Below are positions 1 to 6,415 of a stretch of 31,662 nucleotides of DNA, in pieces. The DNA comes from Bordetella parapertussis (GTDB taxonomy: Bacteria; Pseudomonadota; Gammaproteobacteria; Burkholderiales; Burkholderiaceae_B), in the NCBI GenBank assembly GCA_945911685.1, contig CAMEAW010000024.1:1-31662 (forward strand), written 5' to 3'. The notes beneath the pieces are model-generated. The model did not search any database, was not told the DNA's origin, and saw only the letters and a list, made by a program, of their open reading frames with translations. Within the stretch, counting starts at the first letter, position 1. The number at the start of each line of letters is the position of its first letter. Made by a program: the position numbers and the translations under genes.

Positions 1-329
1 TCATCGACCGCAGCACGAATCGACTGACCTTTGACCTGTGAGGCAAAAGGGATCACCGTAGTTGTGCCGCCACAGGCGGCAGAACGGGTGCCCGTATCAA
101 AGTTATCGGCCATCTTGGCGGGCGGTGGCATGGGCTGATCTAGGTGGCAATGCCCGTCGATACCACCGGGAGTCACAACGCGGCCAGCGGCGTCGATTTC
201 TTTCGTGGCTTTAGGCAAGTTTTTACCCAGCATGACAATTACGCCATCTTTGATGCCAATATCGCTCTCAAAGGTATCTGCTGCCGTGGCCACGCGTGCG
301 TGGCGAATCACTAGATCTAATGCGTCCAA
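1..329 (-). CDS. Hydantoinase/dihydropyrimidinase-type amidohydrolase, N-terminal part (cut by window edge)
   Basis: The first ~109 residues of a cyclic amidohydrolase are visible; the rest lies beyond base 1. The motif PGGIDGHCHLDQP carries the paired zinc-ligand histidines (about H60 and H62) at the end of the first strand of the TIM barrel. It is followed by DNFDTGTRSAACGGTTTVIPF, typical of dihydropyrimidinase, hydantoinase and allantoinase relatives. Such enzymes open cyclic amides such as hydantoins or dihydropyrimidines. There is no ATG in frame: an in-frame TGA lies at 378-380, and the only reasonable starts are TTG codons at 335 or 329. I chose 329 because a GGGACGGG stretch sits 8 bases upstream. 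The gene diverges from the racemase-superfamily gene at 629, and the two probably share the GntR regulator encoded at 1391. The exact substrate cannot be read from this fragment. Confidence 0.8.
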   Translation of the reverse strand, partial: MDALDLVIRHARVATAADTFESDIGIKDGVIVMLGKNLPKATKEIDAAGRVVTPGGIDGHCHLDQPMPPPAKMADNFDTGTRSAACGGTTTVIPFASQVKGQSIRAAVD

Positions 330-403
330 AATCAAAACCCGTCCCGTTTTACGTTCAAACCAACCTATGCACCAAAATCATGCCTGATGCCCCATTGCTG
401 GGA

Positions 404-420
404 ATAATGTCGACAATTAT
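404..420. promoter_or_regulatory. Palindromic operator candidate (ATAAT-GTCGAC-AATTAT)
   Basis: A near-palindrome around GTCGAC with AT-rich arms lies about 75 bases upstream of the amidohydrolase start. Its TGTCGACA-like core resembles the two GTTGACA copies at 540-567. Such sites are typical of GntR-family operators, and a GntR gene lies in this locus. The binding itself is inferred. Confidence 0.4.
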
Positions 421-539
421 GCTTACAGATAACTGAATTTAAACTCACTTTAGGTGACTAAAGTACTTGGAAGAGGCGAGAAAAGACCTCGTAAATAAGC
501 TACGTATTACCAAGCAAATTGCATGCCAGTCTTAAAATT

Positions 540-567
540 ATATTGTTGACATAATAGTTGACAATAT
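540..567. promoter_or_regulatory. Compound inverted/direct repeat, candidate GntR operator
   Basis: The 28-base block has perfect 7-base terminal arms (ATATTGT and ACAATAT) and contains GTTGACA twice, at 545-551 and 557-563, 12 bases apart. It lies about 60 bases upstream of the racemase-family start at 629. Together with the site at 404-420 it makes the divergent intergenic region a plausible target of the FCD-type GntR protein at 1391-2098. Confidence 0.45.
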
Positions 568-584
568 TTTTTTGAACAACATGG

Positions 585-612
585 TTTACACTAAATTTGG
601 TTTTTTTATTAT
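585..612 (+). promoter_or_regulatory. Possible sigma70 promoter for the racemase-family gene
   Basis: TTTACA (585-590) and TATTAT (607-612) are separated by 16 bases and would start transcription near 619, only about 10 bases before the chosen ATG. The leader would be nearly absent, so this is weakly supported. A promoter overlapping the 540-567 repeat is an alternative. Confidence 0.25.
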
Positions 613-628
613 TTTTTGGGCACACGCT

Positions 629-1351
629 ATGCGCAATTTTCCAAGAATCGGCGTACTTACCCCCTCTTCGAATACCGCCCTCGAACCCCTCACCAGTGCA
701 ATCGTGGCTCAAGTGCCCGGTGCAAGCGCACATTTCGCGCGCTTTAAGGTGACTGAGATTGCCCTATCATCGCAAGCCTTAGGGCAGTTTGACGATAGCA
801 AAATACTCTTGGCCGCCGAGATGCTCGCCGATGCCGAGGTCGACATCATCACCTGGAGCGGCACCTCTTCGGGCTGGCTTGGCTTCGATACCGACGAGCG
901 CCTATGCGAGCGCATCACCGAGCGCACGGGCATCCCTGCCTCAACCGCCATCTTGTCGCTCAACGCCCTGCTCAAACGCAAAGGCATCACGCGCCTAGCT
1001 TTGGTTTCGCCTTATACAGAAGATGTGCAAAAACGCATCATCGCAAACTATCAAGCACTTGGCATCACGGTGGTCGCTGAATTGCACGAAAACATTCGCG
1101 TCAATCATGATTTTGCCTTGGTCGACCCAGCGCGTCTTGAGCAAATGATTCTGCAGACCAGCGCAAGTGAGGCTCAGGCAGTCAGTACCTATTGCACAAA
1201 CCTGCATGCAGCACAACTTGCCGAGCAAATCGAAAAAACAACGGGAGTGCCTCTATTGGATACGGTCAGCACAACAGTCTGGGGCGCGCTGACTAAACTG
1301 CAACTCGACCCATCGCAAATCAAAGGCTGGGGGCAGCTTTATCAATGGTAG
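629..1351 (+). CDS. Asp/Glu racemase-superfamily enzyme, maleate isomerase / arylmalonate decarboxylase-like
   Basis: The 240-residue protein begins MRNFPRIGVLTPSSNTALEP, the usual N-terminus of maleate cis-trans isomerase and arylmalonate decarboxylase (AMDase) relatives, and its length matches that group. The superfamily fold carries two active-site positions, one per half. The C-terminal one is cysteine (C189 in STYCTNLHA). The N-terminal one is glycine (G78 in WSGTSSGW) where racemases and maleate isomerase have cysteine. A Gly/Cys pair is the known AMDase arrangement. The ATG at 629 is preferred over an upstream TTG at 572, which would add residues unlike the family. The GntR gene follows after 39 bases, so the two are probably co-transcribed. 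With the divergent hydantoinase, a role in breaking down cyclic amides or their acids is likely; decarboxylase, isomerase or hydantoin racemase activity cannot be separated here. Confidence 0.8.
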   Translation: MRNFPRIGVLTPSSNTALEPLTSAIVAQVPGASAHFARFKVTEIALSSQALGQFDDSKILLAAEMLADAEVDIITWSGTSSGWLGFDTDERLCERITERTGIPASTAILSLNALLKRKGITRLALVSPYTEDVQKRIIANYQALGITVVAELHENIRVNHDFALVDPARLEQMILQTSASEAQAVSTYCTNLHAAQLAEQIEKTTGVPLLDTVSTTVWGALTKLQLDPSQIKGWGQLYQW

Positions 1352-1390
1352 AGTGCTTCAATACCCCAGACCCAAGAACAGAGCATACCG

Positions 1391-2098
1391 ATGGCTGCCG
1401 CACGTAAATCCAAATTCGTGGCGCGCCTTGAACGTGAAAATATTCAAGACGAAATCTACGAAAAAATCTATCTCGCAATTGTCGAGCACCGCCTGTTGCC
1501 AGGCACCAAGCTCGTCGAAGAGCGTTTGGCCGAAATCTTCAAGGTCAGTCGCGCACGCGTGCGCGAAGTCTTAGCGCGCTTGGCCCACGAACAAATTGTT
1601 GAGCTTTACCCGCAACGCGGAGCCTACGTCGCAAAACCCTCGATCGATCAGGCCCTTGATGTGTTTGAGGCTAGACGACTGATCGAACCTGATGTGCTCA
1701 GGCTCTTGATCGAGCGCCTGTCGCCCGAACGCACTGAGCGCCTGCGCCAACACCAAGAACTTGAGTTTGACGCCCGACGCCGCAACGACCAACGCGCCAT
1801 CGTGAGGCTCTCTGGCGACTTTCATATGTTGTTGGCCGAGCTGGCGGGCAACTCTGCGCTCAGACGCACCATGCGCGAACTGTCAACGCTCACCTGCTTG
1901 ATCATTGTTTTGTACGATGCGCCCACCTCGTTAAGTTGCCGCGCCGATGAGCACTCGCAAATCATCGACGCCATCTCGCACCGCGACCTAGCTCGCGCAC
2001 AAACACTCATGCTCGAGCATCTTGAACACATCGAGAAAAGCTTGAAGCTCGAACCCGGCACCGAAGAGGCCGACCTCGAAGCGATTTTTGGGGCTTAG
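1391..2098 (+). CDS. GntR-family transcriptional regulator, FCD subfamily
   Basis: The 235-residue protein has an N-terminal winged helix-turn-helix (about residues 18-80; GTKLVEERLAEIFKVSRARVREVLARL, then the wing YPQRGAYVAKP). An all-helical FCD effector domain follows (about 90-220). The metal/effector pocket residues of FCD proteins are present: D and H in SGDFHMLLAEL, H in DEHSQII and H in HLEHIEKS. FCD regulators usually bind organic acids or catabolic intermediates and repress neighbouring pathways. The gene sits directly after the racemase-family enzyme and likely controls both it and the divergent amidohydrolase through the palindromes at 404-420 and 540-567. The N-terminal basic stretch AAARKSKFVARLEREN is usual for this group. 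Confidence 0.9.
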   Translation: MAAARKSKFVARLERENIQDEIYEKIYLAIVEHRLLPGTKLVEERLAEIFKVSRARVREVLARLAHEQIVELYPQRGAYVAKPSIDQALDVFEARRLIEPDVLRLLIERLSPERTERLRQHQELEFDARRRNDQRAIVRLSGDFHMLLAELAGNSALRRTMRELSTLTCLIIVLYDAPTSLSCRADEHSQIIDAISHRDLARAQTLMLEHLEHIEKSLKLEPGTEEADLEAIFGA

Positions 2099-2100
2099 CG

Positions 2101-2131
2101 ACCACCTTAGAGCCGCGCTCAAAGAGGTGGT
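2101..2131. terminator. Stem-loop between convergent gntR and SulP genes
   Basis: Arms ACCACCT (2101-2107) and AGGTGGT (2125-2131) enclose a second perfect hairpin GAGC-CGC-GCTC (2110-2120). There is no clear U tract on either side. It lies between two convergent stop codons (2098 and 2178), so a transcription-ending or mRNA 3'-protecting role is likely but not proven. Confidence 0.45.
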
Positions 2132-2177
2132 GCCGACGCAGAGCCAGAGGGTTCATACAATCGTGTCCGACACCGTA

Positions 2178-4325
2178 TTAGTCAGGCTTTCGAACAAGGG
2201 TTGCAATAAGTTTGTCCGCTCTTTGTAATGAGTTAGATAACTTCGTGATGACCATTAAATCCAGCTTGGCGGCTAATAATGGATGTTCTTTCCGCATTTT
2301 CGCCAAATTCGCTTCGGTGAGGGTGTAGAACCTTGACGGGCTGAGCGCGCTGATGGTGGCAGACCTCGCCCCGTGTGTATAGAAAGAAATCTCTCCAACA
2401 ATTGAGCCGGGTAAAACTTTTGCCAGCGTCAATAAATCACCGTCGACAAGTGTGCTGACTCTAAATTCGCCAGATTCTAAAAAGTAGATTTCGCCAGAGT
2501 CAACGTCGCCTTCTTTAACAATGACCTCGCCTTCAGGTATGTTCTTGAAGGTGCAGTAGGTTTGAAAAGTAGCGCTATCTTCGGGGCTATCTGTAAAATG
2601 AAAAATTGTTTTCGGTACGATATCGGTGCTGAACTTAGTAATTAGTTCCTCTTCAGCATACTCAATTGCGCTGTCAAGTGAACCATAAAAAGAAACTAAA
2701 TGACTACCTTCATCGATTGATGCGATTGACTGAACTAAAACCCGATTGTTATCAGAGAACACTAAATAAAACTGCAAATTTTTATGTGCATAGCGTCTGA
2801 TCATCCGTTGAAACACGCCGATCGCCGATCGATCAATACCACTGATGTGACTTAAGTCAATGATGGCGCCCTCCATTAAATCGATATTGATCGACTTAAA
2901 TAAGGCTTCTATCTTGCTGGCAGATCCAAAAAAAACATAGCCATTTAGCCTAAAGATAGCGATATTCTTTCCACTGTTCTTCAACACCTTGACTTGCTGT
3001 TCGGCTCGCACGACCGTACTCGGAAATTCCGATAAATCGGTCGGCGGAAAAGCGAGCCCAATTTGACTGTAGGTGTACACAAAAATCAAACAAGAAATAA
3101 TGATCCCCGCGACGAAACCATATAAGTATCCAAATTGCGCCACCAAGAACAAAATTAACAAGATTTGAGCAAATTCAGTCTTCGAGACAATATGACGTTG
3201 ATCCCATAACCATTGCTTGAACATGCCGATGCCCAGAAACAGAATGAGTCCGCCCAAGGCTGCTTTGGGGATCACTGTGAGAACAACGCCGGCACCCAGA
3301 AAAAAAGCAAGGCAAATCAGTGAGGCAACAACGCCTGATAGTTTTCCGCCCCCACCAGACTGGTTCAGCGTGGTTCGACTAATTGAAATAATCCCGACAA
3401 AGCCGCCAAAGATCGCAGCGATCAGCGACGTGGCGCCATGCGCCCTGACGATCTTATCCAATTCAAATTCTTTTTTGGAATTTAACTCTAGGCTGGCAAC
3501 AGATAATAAGATTGTGATGAGCCCGACAAAGCTAACGATTAAGAGTGACGGCAACAGTTCCAATATCAAATAAAGGTGTTCTGTTTTAAAGTTTAAATTC
3601 CAAGGTGCAAGCCATTGACCGTCTTGTAACTGCGTAAATAGCCAGTATTCTTTGTCACAATAAGTCCCGGAACAAACGCCGCTAAGAATATAGGCATTGA
3701 CCGCCAAGCTGACGATGATCAACGTGACCGGAATCAAAATAGCCGTTGAGATATAGGAAGAAAGCACGAAAAGCGCGAGTGCGACGGCAATCCCAACGTA
3801 TAGATGCGGCATCAACGGTTGGGCGATGACTTTTTCTAAACCAAGCAAAGTCAGTGGGGTGCCCGCGATGATGTTCAGAGACCCGCTCGACATCAGCCAC
3901 CCGGTTGACGCTAAAAAACCAGCCATGACTGGGAAGGGGATATATCTGATTAAGCCCGAAAGCTTAAAGTGGGCCATTAAGTAAAAAGACACGCCACTGA
4001 TCAGTGACGCAAATACAATTGTTGCAATGGCCAGCCCTAAGGTATCGGCTTCAGCCACCCCAAATGTGGTCATGATAGCGAGTGCCCCAGCCATTCCGGC
4101 CATCGTATTTGAATCTGGACCACTTATAAAAGTGTCATCCTCTGAAAATAGGCCTAACAGCGCGCCAATTATGGCAGTAATCAGGGCAACTGAGATGCCA
4201 TACCCAATATAGTTGGATAGCGGCCCGGCGAATAATAAGGTTCCGTATGAGATGGAATAAATGACTGCACTGACACCTACGATCGCCCCGGCTGAGACCT
4301 GGCGGGTAATGTTAGCGGGGGTCAT
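2178..4325 (-). CDS. SulP-family anion transporter fused to STAS and cyclic-nucleotide-binding domains
   Basis: This 715-residue inner-membrane protein has a SulP core (about residues 5-420, strongly hydrophobic, with the SRTTLNQSGGGGKLSG motif near 316-331). A STAS domain follows (about 440-560; LSHISGIDRSAIGVF at 491-505 corresponds to the SpoIIAA-like phosphosite loop, S500). A C-terminal cNMP-binding domain (about 580-700) completes it. The phosphate-binding cassette GEISFYTHGARSAT (644-657) keeps the Glu (E645) and Arg (R654) that hold cAMP or cGMP, so binding looks intact. SulP proteins carry sulfate, bicarbonate or, in E. coli DauA, C4-dicarboxylates and aspartate. The start overlaps the end of the aspartate racemase gene by 14 bases with no good ribosome binding site, suggesting translational coupling. 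Substrate is inferred, not shown. Confidence 0.88.
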   Translation of the reverse strand: MTPANITRQVSAGAIVGVSAVIYSISYGTLLFAGPLSNYIGYGISVALITAIIGALLGLFSEDDTFISGPDSNTMAGMAGALAIMTTFGVAEADTLGLAIATIVFASLISGVSFYLMAHFKLSGLIRYIPFPVMAGFLASTGWLMSSGSLNIIAGTPLTLLGLEKVIAQPLMPHLYVGIAVALALFVLSSYISTAILIPVTLIIVSLAVNAYILSGVCSGTYCDKEYWLFTQLQDGQWLAPWNLNFKTEHLYLILELLPSLLIVSFVGLITILLSVASLELNSKKEFELDKIVRAHGATSLIAAIFGGFVGIISISRTTLNQSGGGGKLSGVVASLICLAFFLGAGVVLTVIPKAALGGLILFLGIGMFKQWLWDQRHIVSKTEFAQILLILFLVAQFGYLYGFVAGIIISCLIFVYTYSQIGLAFPPTDLSEFPSTVVRAEQQVKVLKNSGKNIAIFRLNGYVFFGSASKIEALFKSINIDLMEGAIIDLSHISGIDRSAIGVFQRMIRRYAHKNLQFYLVFSDNNRVLVQSIASIDEGSHLVSFYGSLDSAIEYAEEELITKFSTDIVPKTIFHFTDSPEDSATFQTYCTFKNIPEGEVIVKEGDVDSGEIYFLESGEFRVSTLVDGDLLTLAKVLPGSIVGEISFYTHGARSATISALSPSRFYTLTEANLAKMRKEHPLLAAKLDLMVITKLSNSLQRADKLIATLVRKPD

Positions 4326-5034
4326 TGATTGAACCAGATTTGGTGTAGAACTCAGTCACGCTTATCGCAAGCGCGTCACTAGAGTCTACAAATTTATCTG
4401 GGTGTTGAGCATACTGCTGTTGCATGCCGATGGGTATCTCGGTGCAGCCCAAAATGACAATCTCGGCGCCGCGACTGACAAGAAGGTCAGAGGCTTTTTC
4501 AAACACAATTTCTGCCTCGGCCAACCGATTGGCTTTGATTAATGCAATACCCGGAGAAACTAGAGTCTCAAACTCTTCTAAGGTCGGCAACACGACGTTA
4601 AAACCAAGCTCTTGAAGAGCCTGGTTGTAGATACCGACTTGATAGGTTCCATAAGTAGAAAGCACCCCGACGGTTTTAATACTTGGATTCTTTTTATGTA
4701 CCTGATCTGCACTCGCTTGGATGATGCTAAAAATCGGTACAGAAGAATGTTTGATCAATTCACCATACCAATGGTGCGCGCTGTTGCAAGCCATACAGAT
4801 GCCACCCACTCCGGCATCATTTAAAAACTTTACCGCCTGTAGTAACTGAGGTAGTGGCGAAGGCCCGTCACCCACGATATTTTTAGTCCGATCTGGAGTG
4901 GTGCAATCCCCATAAACGATCACCGGGATATTTTCTTGGTCTGTCTGCGCTGCAGTATGGGTCACTAATTTAGTCAGAAAGTCTGCGGTCGCTAAGGGCC
5001 CCATTCCGCCTATCACACCGAGAAAATTTTTCAT
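4312..5034 (-). CDS. Aspartate/glutamate racemase family protein
   Basis: The 240-residue cytosolic enzyme begins MKNFLGVIGGMGPLATADF, the classic aspartate racemase N-terminus. Both catalytic cysteines are present: C83 in MACNSAHHW and C197 in LGCTEIP. A cofactor-free two-base racemization of a free acidic amino acid is therefore expected. The closest relatives are the aspartate racemases and the broad-specificity YgeA type. AGGA lies about 5 bases before the ATG. It is the first gene of a two-gene minus-strand unit whose second gene is the SulP-STAS-cNMP transporter, a pairing that suggests uptake and racemization of an acidic amino acid. Base composition is AT-richer than the flanking loci. 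Confidence 0.88.
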   Translation of the reverse strand: MKNFLGVIGGMGPLATADFLTKLVTHTAAQTDQENIPVIVYGDCTTPDRTKNIVGDGPSPLPQLLQAVKFLNDAGVGGICMACNSAHHWYGELIKHSSVPIFSIIQASADQVHKKNPSIKTVGVLSTYGTYQVGIYNQALQELGFNVVLPTLEEFETLVSPGIALIKANRLAEAEIVFEKASDLLVSRGAEIVILGCTEIPIGMQQQYAQHPDKFVDSSDALAISVTEFYTKSGSINDPR

Positions 5035-5239
5035 TTAGTTCCTATTTTTACTTGGTCTTTAAGAATATCGGGGGGCGACTCATCTGATGTCTGCGCGCCT
5101 TGGCCAATCTATCTTAGCGCTTCAGTTCAACGCACGCCCGAAGAGAAGATGATAGTCTTGGTAGGCATTCAAAGAGGGCCTCAAACCACCGAAAATAAGC
5201 ATGCACAAGAGCCGAATGAATAAGTAGCCGCAAAAGTCC

Positions 5240-5267
5240 AAAAAAAAACGACCTTTGAGGTCGTTTT
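5240..5267 (-). terminator. Intrinsic terminator of tRNA-Lys
   Basis: A 10-base perfect stem (5245-5254 with 5258-5267, core CGACCT/AGGTCG) with a 3-base loop is followed on the minus strand by nine consecutive T (bases 5240-5248 read as A on plus). It begins 6 bases past the tRNA CCA end. Confidence 0.9.
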
Positions 5268-5272
5268 GCACT

Positions 5273-5349
5273 TGGTGGGCTGGGCGAGACTCGAACTCGC
5301 GACCAACGGATTAAAAGTCCGCTGCTCTAACCAACTGAGCTACCAGCCC
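5273..5349 (-). tRNA. tRNA-Lys (anticodon UUU), CCA encoded
   Basis: The 77-base gene folds into a full cloverleaf. The acceptor stem is GGGCTGG/CCAGCCC with discriminator A and encoded CCA. The D-arm is GCTC-AGTTGGTTA-GAGC, the anticodon stem GCGGA/TCCGT with loop CTTTTAA, and the T-arm GCGAG-TTCGAGT-CTCGC. The anticodon TTT decodes lysine AAA/AAG. Its uridine-34 is a known target of the MnmE/MnmG/MnmC pathway; an MnmC-like protein is encoded at 17255-19063. Confidence 0.97.
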
Positions 5350-5359
5350 CAAGCCCGCT

Positions 5360-5388
5360 ATTATGACTTTTTACTGTTTTACTGTCAA
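5360..5388 (-). promoter_or_regulatory. Sigma70 promoter of tRNA-Lys
   Basis: On the minus strand a perfect TTGACA (-35; 5388-5383) and CATAAT (-10; 5365-5360) are spaced exactly 17 bases and end about 10 bases before the mature tRNA 5' end at 5349. GCGGG, a GC-rich discriminator typical of stable-RNA promoters, follows the -10 box. Confidence 0.8.
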
Positions 5389-5420
5389 ACACACCATACC
5401 TGCACTAGGGAAAATGCCCG

Positions 5421-5449
5421 TTGATCAAGAGTCGACCTTAACGTAAGAT
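5421..5449 (+). promoter_or_regulatory. Possible promoter for the outer-membrane protein gene
   Basis: TTGATC (5421-5426) and TAAGAT (5444-5449) match the sigma70 consensus at four of six positions each with 17-base spacing. This would give a leader of roughly 90 bases before the ATG at 5547. Confidence 0.35.
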
Positions 5450-5546
5450 TACTCTGCGTTCACTCACGTGCAACGCCACTTTTAATAAAAGTCTTTACAG
5501 ATCAACGCACTAAATTTGACACTGTTACCCCAACAAGGAATCAAGC

Positions 5547-6221
5547 ATGAACAAATTAAAAATAATAGCCGCCATCGCCACAACTGGTTTGCTTGGTCTG
5601 GTGGGTCAAAGCGCGCAGGCGCAAGCTGAAGCGTGGCAAGGCCCCTTCGTGCACGCTGGGGTTGGCGCCGCAACTTTCATCCCAGGCTTTTCGGGCGGCC
5701 AATATCTCGGGGCCTACCCCTACTCAGGGACTAAAAAAGACATCAACACAGCCATTGCTAGCATCACTGCTGGCTATACGCTTGCGATCTCGGGCCCTTG
5801 GAGCCTCGGCCTCGGTGCCACGATCGCCCCCGGCACAAGCCCCTCGGCTGACTATGCCGTTTTAATCAATACCCCTCGCGGCACGACCACCGGCCCCGGT
5901 ACCTATAACGTAGCCAACATCTACAGCATCACGCTTCAGCCCGGTTACGCGATTGACAAAGAGAAGCTGGTCTACGCCAAAGTTGGTTATACGGGCGCAA
6001 CTGCAAATACCAACTCGGACAGTTTTGGTAAAGCCTCAAGCACCCTCAGCGGCTACGCCTTAGGCCTTGGTTACAAGCAAGTGATCTCAGGTGGCCTGTA
6101 CGGGTACGCTGAATTCAACTATGCCAGTTACGGCAACGTCACCGTCCCATACTCGCAACTAAGCGGCACAATCAATGCAACCGGGATGGATGTCATGGTT
6201 GGTTTGGGCTGGAGGTTCTAG
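5547..6221 (+). CDS. Small outer-membrane beta-barrel protein
   Basis: The 224-residue protein has a Sec signal peptide (MNKLKIIAAIATTGLLGLVGQSAQAQA, with likely cleavage after AQA). A mature part of alternating strand-like segments rich in Gly, Tyr, Ser and Thr follows, including YAKVGYTGATA, GYALGLGYKQV and YAEFNYASYGN. It ends in WRF, the C-terminal aromatic signature recognised by the BAM machinery. The size fits an eight-stranded porin-like or OmpA-like barrel; I cannot assign a ligand. AAGGA (5535-5539) sits 7 bases before the ATG. It appears to be monocistronic, ending at the terminator at 6301-6336. Confidence 0.75.
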   Translation: MNKLKIIAAIATTGLLGLVGQSAQAQAEAWQGPFVHAGVGAATFIPGFSGGQYLGAYPYSGTKKDINTAIASITAGYTLAISGPWSLGLGATIAPGTSPSADYAVLINTPRGTTTGPGTYNVANIYSITLQPGYAIDKEKLVYAKVGYTGATANTNSDSFGKASSTLSGYALGLGYKQVISGGLYGYAEFNYASYGNVTVPYSQLSGTINATGMDVMVGLGWRF

Positions 6222-6300
6222 GCTCTAACGCTGAGTTCAAAAGCAAGCGCCCAGTGAGTTTGGTCACAAGTTGACCGACGACCGAAAGGCAATGCAAACA

Positions 6301-6336
6301 AAAAATGCCGCGAATTGAAACATTCGCGGCATTTTT
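6301..6336. terminator. Strong bidirectional intrinsic terminator
   Basis: A perfect 15-base stem (6301-6315 with 6322-6336; core TGCCGCGAAT/ATTCGCGGCA) with a 6-base loop is flanked by A on the left and T on the right. It can end both the plus-strand outer-membrane protein transcript and the minus-strand thiolase operon (stop at 6416). Confidence 0.93.
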
Positions 6337-6415
6337 TTATGGCTGGCGTAACGCCTCACCTTTCAAGTCAAGCAGGATCCCAAGGGACTCCCTCTCGACA
6401 GCTTTTTTTGCGACA

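Noticed and set aside
2099..2177. Search for a duplicated tRNA-Lys 3' end (attachment site) bounding the SulP module
   Set aside because: No copy of the T-arm/acceptor sequence is present here, so an integrated element cannot be supported.
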